Source: RH-AL1 sp964243435 (lineage in GTDB: Bacteria > Pseudomonadota > Alphaproteobacteria > Rhizobiales > Beijerinckiaceae). From it: a stretch of DNA of 64,000 bases. Both the position numbers and the translations under genes were made by a program. The stretch is taken from contig CAXTFM010000004.1 in assembly GCA_964243435.1 (NCBI GenBank), positions 1-64,000 of the forward strand. Reading direction: 5' to 3'. The notes beneath the pieces are model-generated. The model made no database searches. It was not told where the DNA came from and worked only from the letters and a program-made list of their open reading frames with translations. The first letter of the stretch is position 1. Each line of letters begins with the position of its first letter. Positions 52,357 through 61,715 of this stretch are shown in pieces.

Positions 52357-53793
52357 ATGAGGGTCGTCCTCGCCTTTCTCCTCAACGTCGCCTTCAACTT
52401 CGCCGTCGGTCTGCTGGTGGCCAAGTTCCTCGGTCCGGAGGAGTACGGACGATTCGCCCTCGCGCTGGCCACAGCCGTCGCTGTGCAGACCGCCTTCCTC
52501 GACTGGCTGCGGCTCGGCGCGACGCGCTTCTATTCCGAGCGCTCGCGCGGCGAGGACCCGGCGCTCAGGGCGACGCTCGACGTCGCCTTCGCGCTGATCA
52601 CGGCGGGTGTCGCCGTCGGCACCACGCTGCTGTTCATGACGGGAGTGACCTTCCCACTGTCCCACGGCCTGATCGCGCTGGCGCTCGGCGCGGCGGTCGC
52701 CAACGGGTTGTTCGACTTCAACACCGCCCTGGTCCGTTCGCGCTTCCACGACGGGCTGTACATGAAGCTGGTCGTCGTCAAGAACCTGCTCGCCCTGCTG
52801 CTGACGGGGGGCGGCGCGTTTTATTTCGGGTCGGCGCGGATGGCGCTCATCGGCGGCATCGTCAGCCTGTCCGGCTCCGTCGCCGTGGCGCGCGCGGCGT
52901 TGAGCGACCCGGAAGCGCAGGTCCACCTCGCCCGTTTCGCGGTCGCGCGGTGGCTGCTGCGCTACGCCGCGCCGATCGTCGCCTCCAACCTGCTCTACCT
53001 GTGCATCCCCCTCGCAAATCGCGCCCTGGTCGCCGTGCTTTACGGCTTCTCCGAATCGGGGCAGTTCTCGCTGGCCTTCGACATCGGCACCAAGGCGGTG
53101 CAGGCGATCGGCTCGACACTCGACGTGCTGCTGTTCCAGATCGCCGTCGCGGCCCACGACCGCCTGGGGTCGGAGCACGCCAAGCGACGTGTCGCCGACA
53201 ACATGGCCATCGTGGTCGCCCTGCTCCTCCCGGCCTGCGCCGGCATTTGGCTGGTCATGCCGGGCATCCAGAGCCTGATCGTACCGGCACAATATCGCGG
53301 CCCCTTCGAACAGCTGCTGACGCTGATGATGCCCGGTCTGTTCTGCTTCGCCCTCATCCTTTACGCCGTGAACCCGATCTTCCAGATCAGCAAGCGGACG
53401 GCACCCTTGATCGGCGCGGCGCTCGTCGGCTGCGCGGCCGACGCCGTCCTGCTCGCGGTGCTGCCACGCAGCGCCGATGCATCCAGTCTGGCGATCGCCC
53501 AGTCCGGCGCCTTTGCCGCCGCCCTCGTCGCGCTTCTCGCAATCGCCAGCGCGTCGAAACCGGCGTGGCCGGCACTCCGCGACCTCGGCGCCACCGTGCT
53601 GGCCACCGCGGCCATGACCGGGGCGTTGCTTCCCTTCCGCGCCCATGCGCCGAGCCTCGCCGTGCTGTGCCTCCAGGTCGGCACCGGCGTGGTCGTCTAC
53701 GCGGGGCTGGTCGTGCTGTTCGACATCGCCGCGCTGCGGAGCCTGGTCGCCGCCCGGCTGCGCCCGGCCGTCACCCGCCTGCGGCCGAGCTGA
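52357..53793 (+). CDS. Polysaccharide/lipid flippase (Wzx-like, MOP superfamily)
   Basis: A 478-aa membrane protein with 12-14 hydrophobic segments. NVAFNFAVGLLVAKFLGPEEYGRFALA is broken across helices 1-2 as in polysaccharide exporters (shown here in part: FLGPEEYGRFALALA). AYG-like and SESGQFSLAFDIGTKAVQ are also typical. It probably flips a lipid-linked sugar. It follows the binding-protein gene with 124 bp between. No glycosyltransferase cluster is near. The last 23 bp overlap convergently with prmA. Confidence 0.82.
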   Translation: MRVVLAFLLNVAFNFAVGLLVAKFLGPEEYGRFALALATAVAVQTAFLDWLRLGATRFYSERSRGEDPALRATLDVAFALITAGVAVGTTLLFMTGVTFPLSHGLIALALGAAVANGLFDFNTALVRSRFHDGLYMKLVVVKNLLALLLTGGGAFYFGSARMALIGGIVSLSGSVAVARAALSDPEAQVHLARFAVARWLLRYAAPIVASNLLYLCIPLANRALVAVLYGFSESGQFSLAFDIGTKAVQAIGSTLDVLLFQIAVAAHDRLGSEHAKRRVADNMAIVVALLLPACAGIWLVMPGIQSLIVPAQYRGPFEQLLTLMMPGLFCFALILYAVNPIFQISKRTAPLIGAALVGCAADAVLLAVLPRSADASSLAIAQSGAFAAALVALLAIASASKPAWPALRDLGATVLATAAMTGALLPFRAHAPSLAVLCLQVGTGVVVYAGLVVLFDIAALRSLVAARLRPAVTRLRPS

Positions 53794-54712
53794 ACGGGCG
53801 GCGCATCAGCAGCGTCGCCCAGCCCTCGAGATTGCGCTGCCCCGAGAGCACGAAGCCCTGCCGGCGATAGGCCGCGACAACGCCGGCGACATCCGACGCG
53901 AGAAGGCCCGACAGCACCACCTCGCCGCCGGGCGCGACGAGGGGCCTCAGCGGTCGCGCCAGCGCGCGGAGCGGGCGGGCCAGGATGTTGGCGAACACGA
54001 GGTCGAAGGGCGCCCCCGCGCGAAGCAGGGGATGCGCCGTGCCCACCGCACGCAGCGGACGCACGTCGCGCCCGGCACGGTTGCGCTTGGCGTTCTCCCC
54101 GGCCGCGGCTACGGCGACCGGATCGATGTCGCCGGCCGCGACCGCGCGGCGAAAGCGCCGAGCCGCAGCGATGGCGAGGACGCCCGTTCCGGTCCCAATA
54201 TCGAGGATGCGACGGGGCCGGCGGCGGCGCGCCACGGCGTTCAAAGCCGCAAGGCAACCCCGCGTCGTGCCGTGATGGCCGGTGCCGAAGGCGAGTGCCG
54301 CCTCAATCTCGATCCCGATGTCGCCCGTGCGCACGCGCGACCTGCCATGCGCCCCATGGACCACGAAGCGCCCTTCGCGAACCGCTTCCAGTCCGTCCAG
54401 CGATGCGGCAACCCAATCACGCGTTTCGACGCGCCCGAAGGTGGCGGTCGCCGCGCAACCGTCGTCCGCCGCCGCCGCGATCAGGCGACGAACGGCATCC
54501 TCATCGGGCGCAAAACCGAAGTAGATTTCGACGTTCCATGGGCCGCCACCAATCCAGGACAGCGGATTGGCCGTCTTCTCGAAGGCCGCAGCCGCCGTCT
54601 CAGCAGGGTCGAAGCTTTCCACGACCAGATCGGCGATGCGCTTGGCGTCGATCTCGCCGCATTCAAGCCGCATCACGTGGGCGGCACCGTTCGGCGGCAA
54701 GCCTTCGAGCAT
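53771..54712 (-). CDS. prmA: Ribosomal protein L11 methyltransferase
   Basis: A 313-aa enzyme that trimethylates L11. The N-terminal substrate domain (1-about 110) precedes the SAM fold: ALAFGTGHHGTTRGCLAAL, ILDIGTGTGVLAIAAA and VFANILARPLRALA, the NI(L) motif of the family. Start ATG 54712. It overlaps the flippase gene convergently. Confidence 0.94.
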   Translation of the reverse strand: MLEGLPPNGAAHVMRLECGEIDAKRIADLVVESFDPAETAAAAFEKTANPLSWIGGGPWNVEIYFGFAPDEDAVRRLIAAAADDGCAATATFGRVETRDWVAASLDGLEAVREGRFVVHGAHGRSRVRTGDIGIEIEAALAFGTGHHGTTRGCLAALNAVARRRRPRRILDIGTGTGVLAIAAARRFRRAVAAGDIDPVAVAAAGENAKRNRAGRDVRPLRAVGTAHPLLRAGAPFDLVFANILARPLRALARPLRPLVAPGGEVVLSGLLASDVAGVVAAYRRQGFVLSGQRNLEGWATLLMRRPFSSAAGG

Positions 54713-54858
54713 GGCTGGCGTTCCAATAGGGGGGCGTGCCGGACACTGCGGTGCCGCCGCAGCATGACGGCCGGCGCCTGATGAAATCGTTGGCGCGGCC
54801 TCGCTTCGGGCGAAGCGTCATTCTTCCAAAAGCTATGGGACCAACGCCTCCCGATGCG

Positions 54859-55113
54859 TTAGGATTGACCGTGCGCCGGCGCCGCCGACCTCGGGTCGCC
54901 CTTGTTCAGCGATGCCTTGACGACACAAAAGCCGGTCGCGCCGCGATAGGCGAGGTAGGAACCGGTTGCCAAAGTCAGCATGCTGAAGAAAACGTTGGAC
55001 CGGGGCTGGGCCGCGGCGGACGCGAAGCCGAGCCCGAGCAGCACCGACGCGAGTCGTTCGCCGCTGGACAGGTGGGGATCGGCATTGGTGTACCGTGACA
55101 GGTCGAACGCCAT
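54859..55113 (-). CDS. DUF2892-type small inner-membrane protein
   Basis: An 84-aa protein with two short membrane segments (about 20-35 and 42-60). The pattern GERLASVLLGLGFAS and LATGSYLAYRGATGFCVVKAS matches the YgaP-like/DUF2892 family. GGAGG lies 6 bp before the ATG. It is divergent from the phytochrome gene. Function unknown. Confidence 0.75.
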   Translation of the reverse strand: MAFDLSRYTNADPHLSSGERLASVLLGLGFASAAAQPRSNVFFSMLTLATGSYLAYRGATGFCVVKASLNKGDPRSAAPAHGQS

Positions 55114-55281
55114 CTCATCCTCCACGTGCGTTGCGGGGCGCGAACTATACCGGCACCGGCGAAGTTCCAGCGATACCCAATCGATCGGTGGCATTGCGAG
55201 GTCGGGCGGTCTGACGTTGGAACGCGTCCACGGACGCCCGGACCGGAAGCGCCCGCCATCGGCGGTTGTTGCAAAGTCGTG

Positions 55282-57855
55282 ATGGCGGAAGGCGGAACCT
55301 TGGATCAAATCAGCGGCGGGGGGGAGGTTCACGCCCCTCGGGAACTGAGCGAGTGCGATCGGGAGCCGGTTCACATCCCCGGCACCATTCAGCCTTTCGG
55401 AACCCTTGTCGCCTTCGCGTTACCGACTTGGACGATCGCTCACGTGTCGGCGGACGCGCCGGGCCTGTTTGGCGTTGCTTCGATCGACGGGCTGATCGGT
55501 GCGCCGATGGGAACCGTGTTCGCGGCCAAGATCATCCACGATCTTCGCAACACCTTCCAGGCGGCGATGATTTCCTGTCAGCCGGAACGCCTCGTCGGCG
55601 TCCCGGTCGGCGGAGCGGGTGAACTCTACGACATTCTCATCCATGCCTCGGGGCAATTGGCGATCGCGGAATGTATCCCCGTAGCCGGTGCCGACACATC
55701 CCGTGCGGATGCGGCGATGCTGGTGAAGACCATCATCGACCGCCTGCGGCGCACCGCGACGTTTTCTGCCTTCCTGACGTCCGCCGCCCGCCAGTTGCGT
55801 GCGGTGACCGGCTTCGACCGCGTCATGATCTACAGGTTCTTGGAGGACGACAGCGGCAAGGTGGTCGCCGAGGCTGTGCGATCGGGCATGACGCCGTTCC
55901 TTGACCTGCACTATCCCGCGACGGATATCCCGGCGCAGTCGCGCGCGCTGTTCATGCGGCAATGGATCCGCATGATCGCCGACGTTGAAACGGCGCAGGT
56001 GGCGATCGTTCCGGCCCTGGGCGCGAAGCAGACGCCCGTCGACCTCAGCCAGTCGACGCTGCGCAGCTCGTCCCCGATCCACCTGGAATACCTGCGCAAC
56101 ATGGGCGTGCGCGCGTCGCTCACCGTATCCATCATGAACGACGACCGGTTGTGGGGATTGATCGCCTGCCATCATGAAACCGCGCGTCGCGTGTCCACCT
56201 CGACGGGCGCCGCCGTCGAACTGTTCGCCCAGGTGTTCTCCACCCAGATCGAGGCCAAGCAGCAGAAGGACGAAGTCGCTTATGCGACCAAGGCGCGCGA
56301 GGTGCACGACGCGCTGATCGCCGGCATGCAGCCGGAGGAGACCATCTTTCAAAACCTGTCGGGTTTCAGCGGCCTCCTTCGCGAAATGATCCCTTGCGAC
56401 GGCGTCGGCGTGTGGAGCGACGGTCGCTTCGAGGGCGAGGGCGTGGTCCCTCCCGCCGAGGCGGTCGCGGAACTGATCCGTTTCCTCAACGGCAAGCACG
56501 CCGACCGCTGCTTCGCAACGGACGCGCTCGGCAGGCTGCTGCCCGACGCGATGGGCTACGCCGACCGCGTCAGCGGCCTCGTCGCCATCCCGTTCTCGCG
56601 CGCGCCGAGGGACTTTATCCTGCTTTTTCGCCGCGAGATCGTGCAAACCGTCAAGTGGGGCGGCGACCCGAACAAGGCGGTGCAGCGCGACGGATCGGCC
56701 CAACGCCTGACGCCGCGCGCGAGCTTCGATGCCTGGCAGGAGACGGTCAAGGGCCGCTCCCTGGTCTGGCGGCGGGCGGAACTCGATATCGCGGAATCGC
56801 TTCGGGTGTCGCTGCTCGACGTGATCCTGCGCCGCGCCGACCTGATCGACCGCGAGCGGCGCATCGCACAGGAAAGCCAGCTCCTCATTGTGGCGGAGCT
56901 GAACCATCGCGTGAAGAATGTGCTGGCCGTGATCCGCTCGCTGGTGCGCCAAAGCCAGCAGAGCGCTTCCTCGCTCGATACGTTCACCGCCGACCTCCAG
57001 GCGCGCATCCACGCGCTGTCGCTCGCCCACGACCAGCTGACGCAGGCGCATTGGAAGGCGGCACCGCTGCGCGGACTGATCGAGGCGGAGGCCCAGGCCT
57101 GGACCGAGGCGAACGACGCGCGTCTCGTACTGTCGGGGCCACCGGTGATGGTCGAGGCACGCGCCTACCAGTCCATCGCGCTGGTGCTGCACGAGCTGAT
57201 GACCAACGCCGCCAAGTACGGCGCTCTCAGCGTCAAGAACGGCTGCCTCACCATCGATTGGTCGCTGGAAAAGACGGGAGACCTTTGTCTCGTTTGGCGC
57301 GAGCGCAACGGCCCGCCCGTCGCGCCGCCGCGGCGGCGCGGCTTCGGGTCCATCGTCGTCGAGCAGTCGATTCCCTTCGAGCTTCGGGGCGAGGCGCGCA
57401 TCGCCTATGATCCCGAGGGCGTCAGCGCGCATTTCCGCATCCCCTACGACTTCGTCCAGCGCGGCAACGTCGAGCCGACGCGTCGCGAGTTGCCGCCGGT
57501 GCGGCGCGCCGATCTCACCGGCAAGAACCTGCTGCTCGTCGAGGACAGCATGATGATCGCGCTCGACGCCCAGACCATGCTGCAAAACTGTGGGGCCGAG
57601 GTCGAGCTTGCAGCGACGGCGAGCGATGCCCGGCGCGCCATCAAGCTCAACACGTTCGACGCCGCGATCCTCGACGTCAACCTGTACACGGAAACGAGCT
57701 TCCCCATTGCCGAGGACCTGCTGGCGCGGAAAATCCCGTTCGTCTTCGCAACCGGCTACGGGGAAACCGTGGTCGTGCCCGAGCGCTTCAAACACGTCCA
57801 CGTCATCTCGAAACCCTATGTCGAGGACGCGCTGCGCGCCGCCCTCGCCGCCTGA
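55282..57855 (+). CDS. Bacteriophytochrome HWE-type histidine kinase with C-terminal receiver
   Basis: An 857-aa red/far-red photoreceptor kinase. PAS domain with chromophore Cys25 in LSECDREPVHIPGTIQPFG; GAF domain with DLHYPATDIP (212-217, PASDIP equivalent) and His267 in SPIHLEYLRNMG; PHY domain with PRASF at 478-482 (hairpin tongue). The kinase is HWE/HisKA_2 type: phosphorylated His542 in AELNHRVKNVLAV and N-box HELMTNAAKYG. A receiver domain begins near residue 745 with phosphoacceptor Asp798 (AILDVNL). No heme oxygenase gene is visible here, so biliverdin must come from elsewhere. ATG 55282 places Cys25 as usual. Confidence 0.93.
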   Translation: MAEGGTLDQISGGGEVHAPRELSECDREPVHIPGTIQPFGTLVAFALPTWTIAHVSADAPGLFGVASIDGLIGAPMGTVFAAKIIHDLRNTFQAAMISCQPERLVGVPVGGAGELYDILIHASGQLAIAECIPVAGADTSRADAAMLVKTIIDRLRRTATFSAFLTSAARQLRAVTGFDRVMIYRFLEDDSGKVVAEAVRSGMTPFLDLHYPATDIPAQSRALFMRQWIRMIADVETAQVAIVPALGAKQTPVDLSQSTLRSSSPIHLEYLRNMGVRASLTVSIMNDDRLWGLIACHHETARRVSTSTGAAVELFAQVFSTQIEAKQQKDEVAYATKAREVHDALIAGMQPEETIFQNLSGFSGLLREMIPCDGVGVWSDGRFEGEGVVPPAEAVAELIRFLNGKHADRCFATDALGRLLPDAMGYADRVSGLVAIPFSRAPRDFILLFRREIVQTVKWGGDPNKAVQRDGSAQRLTPRASFDAWQETVKGRSLVWRRAELDIAESLRVSLLDVILRRADLIDRERRIAQESQLLIVAELNHRVKNVLAVIRSLVRQSQQSASSLDTFTADLQARIHALSLAHDQLTQAHWKAAPLRGLIEAEAQAWTEANDARLVLSGPPVMVEARAYQSIALVLHELMTNAAKYGALSVKNGCLTIDWSLEKTGDLCLVWRERNGPPVAPPRRRGFGSIVVEQSIPFELRGEARIAYDPEGVSAHFRIPYDFVQRGNVEPTRRELPPVRRADLTGKNLLLVEDSMMIALDAQTMLQNCGAEVELAATASDARRAIKLNTFDAAILDVNLYTETSFPIAEDLLARKIPFVFATGYGETVVVPERFKHVHVISKPYVEDALRAALAA

Positions 57856-57887
57856 ACCTGCTTCGTCCGTTCCGCCGAGGTCATCCC

Positions 57888-58208
57888 ATGATCAAGCCGT
57901 CGCTTTTCGCCATCTGCCTGGCCGCCCTTGCGACCAGCGCGCTAGCGCAAGACGTCGTCGAGTTCGATCCCGGCGACACCGTCCTCGTCGAACGATATGT
58001 CCGCGAAATCCCCGAACCGCCGCCGGTGATCGAGGAACATCTGACCCTGCGTCCCGGGAGCGTCATTCCTGAAGGCGTGCTGCTGCGCCGTTTCGTCGGG
58101 CAACCCCGGCTTGAGCGTTACGCCTACTTCCTTTCGGTCGATGGCAAGATCGTGATGGCGGACCCGCTCACCCGCGTGGTGGTCCGCATCCTCGACGCAA
58201 AAGGCTGA
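57888..58208 (+). CDS. DUF1236-like exported small protein
   Basis: A 106-aa secreted protein. Residues 1-20 are a signal peptide (FAICLAALATSALAQ). A short acidic/proline stretch follows, then LRPGSVIPEGVLLRRF and YFLSVDGKIVMADPLTRVVV, the DUF1236 core common in Rhizobiales. Periplasmic role unknown. It starts 32 bp after the phytochrome stop and may be read through from it. Confidence 0.78.
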   Translation: MIKPSLFAICLAALATSALAQDVVEFDPGDTVLVERYVREIPEPPPVIEEHLTLRPGSVIPEGVLLRRFVGQPRLERYAYFLSVDGKIVMADPLTRVVVRILDAKG

Positions 58209-58476
58209 GGCGGACGCGGCGCGGGATTTGGGCGCTGGCGAGACTGGCGATGGCGAGTTGCAAAGGCAGCAGCCGACCGATCAACAGCGGCGCCTGCTCC
58301 GCCGCCCTGACGATGAATGCTGCGGCATCGCGAGGAACACACGCAGGCCAGCTCCTGATCGCCATCGTGCGCCTGGAATGCGCTTCAGCGTTGGATAGAT
58401 CGGGACCCTAGTGCGTCGCGCCTTGCGCGGGTCCGAGGCAACCGCAAGATGACACCCGCGGCGCGGGATGATTTCC

Positions 58477-58869
58477 ATGGCAAAAAAGGAAACAACGAAA
58501 AAGGACCTCGCAGCGAAAAGCGCCGCTAAGAAAGCCGTGGCGAAGAAGGTTGCCGCGGACCCGCCTGCCGGCACCGCGAAGAAGGCCGCCTCGGTAGTTT
58601 TGACCAGCACGGATATCGCGGATCATCTGGCGTCGACATTCGACATCCCGAAATCACACGCCAAGATCTACCTCGACGAGGCGGTCGCACTGATCAACAA
58701 GCATTTGAAGAAGGGCGCGCGCATCCGCATGTCCGGCCTGGGCGTCTTCGAGGTGAAGAAGCGTGCCGCTCGCAAGGCCCTCGACTCCACGACGGGCGAC
58801 GCAGTCAAGCTGAAGGCAGGCAAGCGAGTGGTGTTCACCGCGGCGCGCGATCTTAAGTCCAAATTGTAG
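58477..58869 (+). CDS. HU-like DNA-binding protein with basic N-terminal tail
   Basis: A 130-aa protein. Residues 1-40 are a Lys/Ala-rich tail (AAKSAAKKAVAKKVAADP) resembling histone H1 tails. The HU/IHF fold follows with LTSTDIADHLASTFDIPKSH, LINKHLKKGARIRMSGLGVF and a shortened arm RKALDSTTGDAVKLKAGKR. Standard HU lacks such a tail. It may compact DNA or act at specific sites. ATG 58468 is an alternative start. It is not part of an operon: 268 bp separate it from the gene upstream. Confidence 0.85.
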   Translation: MAKKETTKKDLAAKSAAKKAVAKKVAADPPAGTAKKAASVVLTSTDIADHLASTFDIPKSHAKIYLDEAVALINKHLKKGARIRMSGLGVFEVKKRAARKALDSTTGDAVKLKAGKRVVFTAARDLKSKL

Positions 58870-59278
58870 CGAGTCCTCGCGCCGCTTCGCCGGCAGGCAA
58901 GCTGTGACCGGCGGCGGCCGACTTTCCCGCCGCCTGCTCGCCATCCCGATTGCGATGATAGGTGGATGGCTTCCGCGGGTGTTGCACGGCGCGACGCAGG
59001 TCGGGATCGACGCTGCGCCTCAGCCTGTTAACCACGATGTCAAACTAGACAGTAATTGCAGCGGACGGGTTGTCGCTTTCCTTGCCTCGCCGAACGCGGC
59101 AGCCTACGAGACTCGCTGCGAAGCCGGGTTGGCTCGCTGGCGGGGCGGTGAGCAATCACGAACCAAGCGCCGGGCGGTCGGATGCCGTGCATGGCGTCAG
59201 GTGTCGAGGGAAGCGATGGGCAGGACCGGACGCGGACGGGATACGACACGTGACGTCCCGGCCGGGAGGCAGACCGGC
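58870..59278. other. Spacer between HU-like and MarR genes
   Basis: About 400 bp. An open frame continuous with the MarR gene crosses it from GTG 58904, but its sequence is not conserved-looking. It includes a TTAACC element near 59028, a CtrA half-site type, and probably the MarR promoter. Confidence 0.4.
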
Positions 59279-59950
59279 GTGGCTGACCGCGATCCACCCG
59301 CCAAACCGGAACTCGCCAACTTGGCATCGGTCAAGCGTACGAACTCGACATCCGGCGAGACGCGGCGAGAGGGCGAAGCGGTTCGTGTTGCCCGCGCGGG
59401 TAAGGCTGCGCTAACCCGACGAGCGAGGACGCAGCCTGCCGGACCGGCCAGCGCCATCGGCAAGGCGACCAAGTCGGCCGGCAGGATGCTGCCCGCGTCC
59501 GGCGGCGAGGTCACGCTCGGCTATCTCGGTGACTTCGTCAGCTTCCACCTGCGCCTCGCGCAGGACGCGTCCTATCGCGTGTTCGCTCGGAGAAGGGATA
59601 AGGATTTGGCGAAGCCGGGGCGCTTTCCCGCGCTTGCCATTATCCATCTCAATCCCGGTATTTCGCAAAGCGCGCTCGGGCGTGCGATCGCGCGGGACAA
59701 GTCGACGGTCAGTCCGCTCATCAAGGACTTGCAGGAGAACGGCTTCATCAACAGGAAGCCGTCGACGCACGACCGGCGCAGCGTCACGTTGGCCCTGACC
59801 AAGAAGGGCGAGCGGACCTTGAACAAGCTGCACGCCCGCGCCGCGGAGCACGAGGGCGAGCTTGATCGCCTGCTCGGTTCATCGAAGGCACGTCTGATGG
59901 CCATGCTGGACAAGATCGCCCGCGGCATGGCGCTGCAAGCACAAACGTAG
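59279..59950 (+). CDS. MarR-family regulator with basic N-terminal extension
   Basis: A 223-aa regulator. The MarR winged helix covers about 75-210: LGYLGDFVSFHLRLAQDAS, ALGRAIARDKSTVSPLIKDL (recognition) and the wing RKPSTHDRRSVTLALTKKGE. About 70 preceding residues are Arg/Lys/Ala-rich, unusual for MarR. The start is set at GTG 59279 because GGGAGG lies 9 bp upstream; ATG 59216 and 59486 are alternatives. Targets unknown. It converges on dnaB. Confidence 0.8.
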   Translation: MADRDPPAKPELANLASVKRTNSTSGETRREGEAVRVARAGKAALTRRARTQPAGPASAIGKATKSAGRMLPASGGEVTLGYLGDFVSFHLRLAQDASYRVFARRRDKDLAKPGRFPALAIIHLNPGISQSALGRAIARDKSTVSPLIKDLQENGFINRKPSTHDRRSVTLALTKKGERTLNKLHARAAEHEGELDRLLGSSKARLMAMLDKIARGMALQAQT

Positions 59951-59995
59951 GAGGACGCGCTGGCGGATGTGACCGGCGCGCAGCTCCATCCTCGC

Positions 59996-61501
59996 TTAAT
60001 CGTGGGCCGGCAGCCGATCCTCGTCGGCGAGGTTCGAGAACCGCGTGTACTCGCCCTCGAAGGCGAGTTGCACCGTTCCCGTCGGTCCGTGGCGTTGCTT
60101 GCCGATGATGACCTCGGCCTTGCCGTGCGCCCTATCCATCTCGTCCTGCCAGGTGATCATCTCCGGCGAGCCGTCGCGCGGCATCTTCCCCTTGAGGTAG
60201 TACTCCTCGCGGTACACGAACATCACGACGTCGGCGTCCTGTTCGATCGAGCCGGATTCGCGCAGGTCGGAGAGTTGTGGACGCTTGTCGTCGCGCGACT
60301 CGACCTGCCGCGACAGCTGGGACAGGGCGATCACGGGCACGGCCAGCTCCTTCGCCAGCGCCTTCAGTCCGGTGGTGATCTCGGTAAGTTCCTGTACGCG
60401 GTTGTCGCCCTTCGACTTCGACCCGGACAGGAGCTGGAGATAGTCGACCACCAGCACGTCGAGCCCGCGCTGGCGCTTGAGGCGGCGGGCGCGGGCGACG
60501 AGCTGCGCGATGGAGATGCCGCCGGTGTGGTCGATGAAGAAGGGCACCTGCTGCATGTCGCGCGCCGCTTCCGCGATGCGATGGAACTCAAGCTCGGTGA
60601 TGTCGCCGCGGCGGATCTTGTAGGATGGCACCTGCGCCTGTTCGGCGATGATGCGGGTCGCGAGCTGCTCGGATGACATTTCAAGCGAAAAGAAACCGAT
60701 GATGCCGCCGTTCACCGTCTCGTGCGCCCCGTCGGGCTTCTGGCGGAATTCATAGGCCTTGGCGATGTTGAAGGCGATATTGGTGGCGAGCGCGGTCTTG
60801 CCCATCCCGGGCCGACCGGCGACGATCACCAGGTCGGATTTCTGCAGCCCGCCGAGCTTGGCGTCGAGTTCGAGCATGCCGGTCGACACGCCGCTGAGGC
60901 CGCCGTCGCGCTCGTAGGCGGCGGCCGCCATGTCGACGGCTGCCGTGAGCGCGTCGGTGAAGCGCTGGAAGCCGCCGTCGTAGCGGCCCGACTCGGCGAT
61001 GGAATACAGTTTGCGCTCGGCATCCTCGATCTGCTCGCGCGGGCTGACGTCGACGGGCGCGTCATATGCGCCGTTCACGATGTCCTCGCCGATCAGGATC
61101 AGGTCGCGGCGCACCGCGAGGTCGTAGATGGTGCGGCCGTAATCCTCGGCGTTGATGATGGCGGTCGCTTCCGCCGCGAGCCGGGCGAGGTATTGCGGGA
61201 TCGTCATGCCGCCGATGTCGGTGTCGCCGAGGAATGTCTTCAGCGTCACCGGCGTCGCGACCTTGCCGGCGCGGATGAGTTGCGACGCCACGTCGAATGT
61301 GCGCCGGTGCAATTCCTCCGAGAAATGCTCGGGCTTGAGGAAGTCCGACACGCGGTCGAAGGCGTCGTTGTTGATGAGAATGGCGCCGAGCAGCGCCTGC
61401 TCCGCCTCGATGTTATGCGGGGCGACGCGAAAGGCCGCGGTCTGCGACGTATGGCGGGCGAGGGGCGACACCTGCCCGCCCGCGTGGTCCATGAGAGTCA
61501 T
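59996..61501 (-). CDS. dnaB: Replicative DNA helicase DnaB
   Basis: A 501-aa hexameric helicase. N-terminal DnaG-interacting domain (VAPHNIEAEQALLGAILIN), then RecA-like domain with Walker A GRPGMGKTALATNIA, LEMSSEQLATRI and LVVDYLQLLSG. ATG 61501 begins MTLMDHAGGQ; the 15-residue upstream extension is unlikely. It follows rplI, as in most Alphaproteobacteria. Confidence 0.96.
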   Translation of the reverse strand: MTLMDHAGGQVSPLARHTSQTAAFRVAPHNIEAEQALLGAILINNDAFDRVSDFLKPEHFSEELHRRTFDVASQLIRAGKVATPVTLKTFLGDTDIGGMTIPQYLARLAAEATAIINAEDYGRTIYDLAVRRDLILIGEDIVNGAYDAPVDVSPREQIEDAERKLYSIAESGRYDGGFQRFTDALTAAVDMAAAAYERDGGLSGVSTGMLELDAKLGGLQKSDLVIVAGRPGMGKTALATNIAFNIAKAYEFRQKPDGAHETVNGGIIGFFSLEMSSEQLATRIIAEQAQVPSYKIRRGDITELEFHRIAEAARDMQQVPFFIDHTGGISIAQLVARARRLKRQRGLDVLVVDYLQLLSGSKSKGDNRVQELTEITTGLKALAKELAVPVIALSQLSRQVESRDDKRPQLSDLRESGSIEQDADVVMFVYREEYYLKGKMPRDGSPEMITWQDEMDRAHGKAEVIIGKQRHGPTGTVQLAFEGEYTRFSNLADEDRLPAHD

Positions 61502-61715
61502 GCCGAACACGATGCTGGAGTGCGTTGCATAAGCCGGAAGCGGCACGGATCGGCGCGCCGCCGTCTTGCATTCTTCGCACGGGACGACATTACCGACAAC
61601 GCGCGCTTACGCGCGGCCGACGTCGAGACAGCCGCGCCGTCGTGGATCGCGGGCTTGATCGTAGGGACCGGCGATGTCCCTTCGCCGGTCCAGGTCACGG
61701 CGAGAAAGCGACCGT

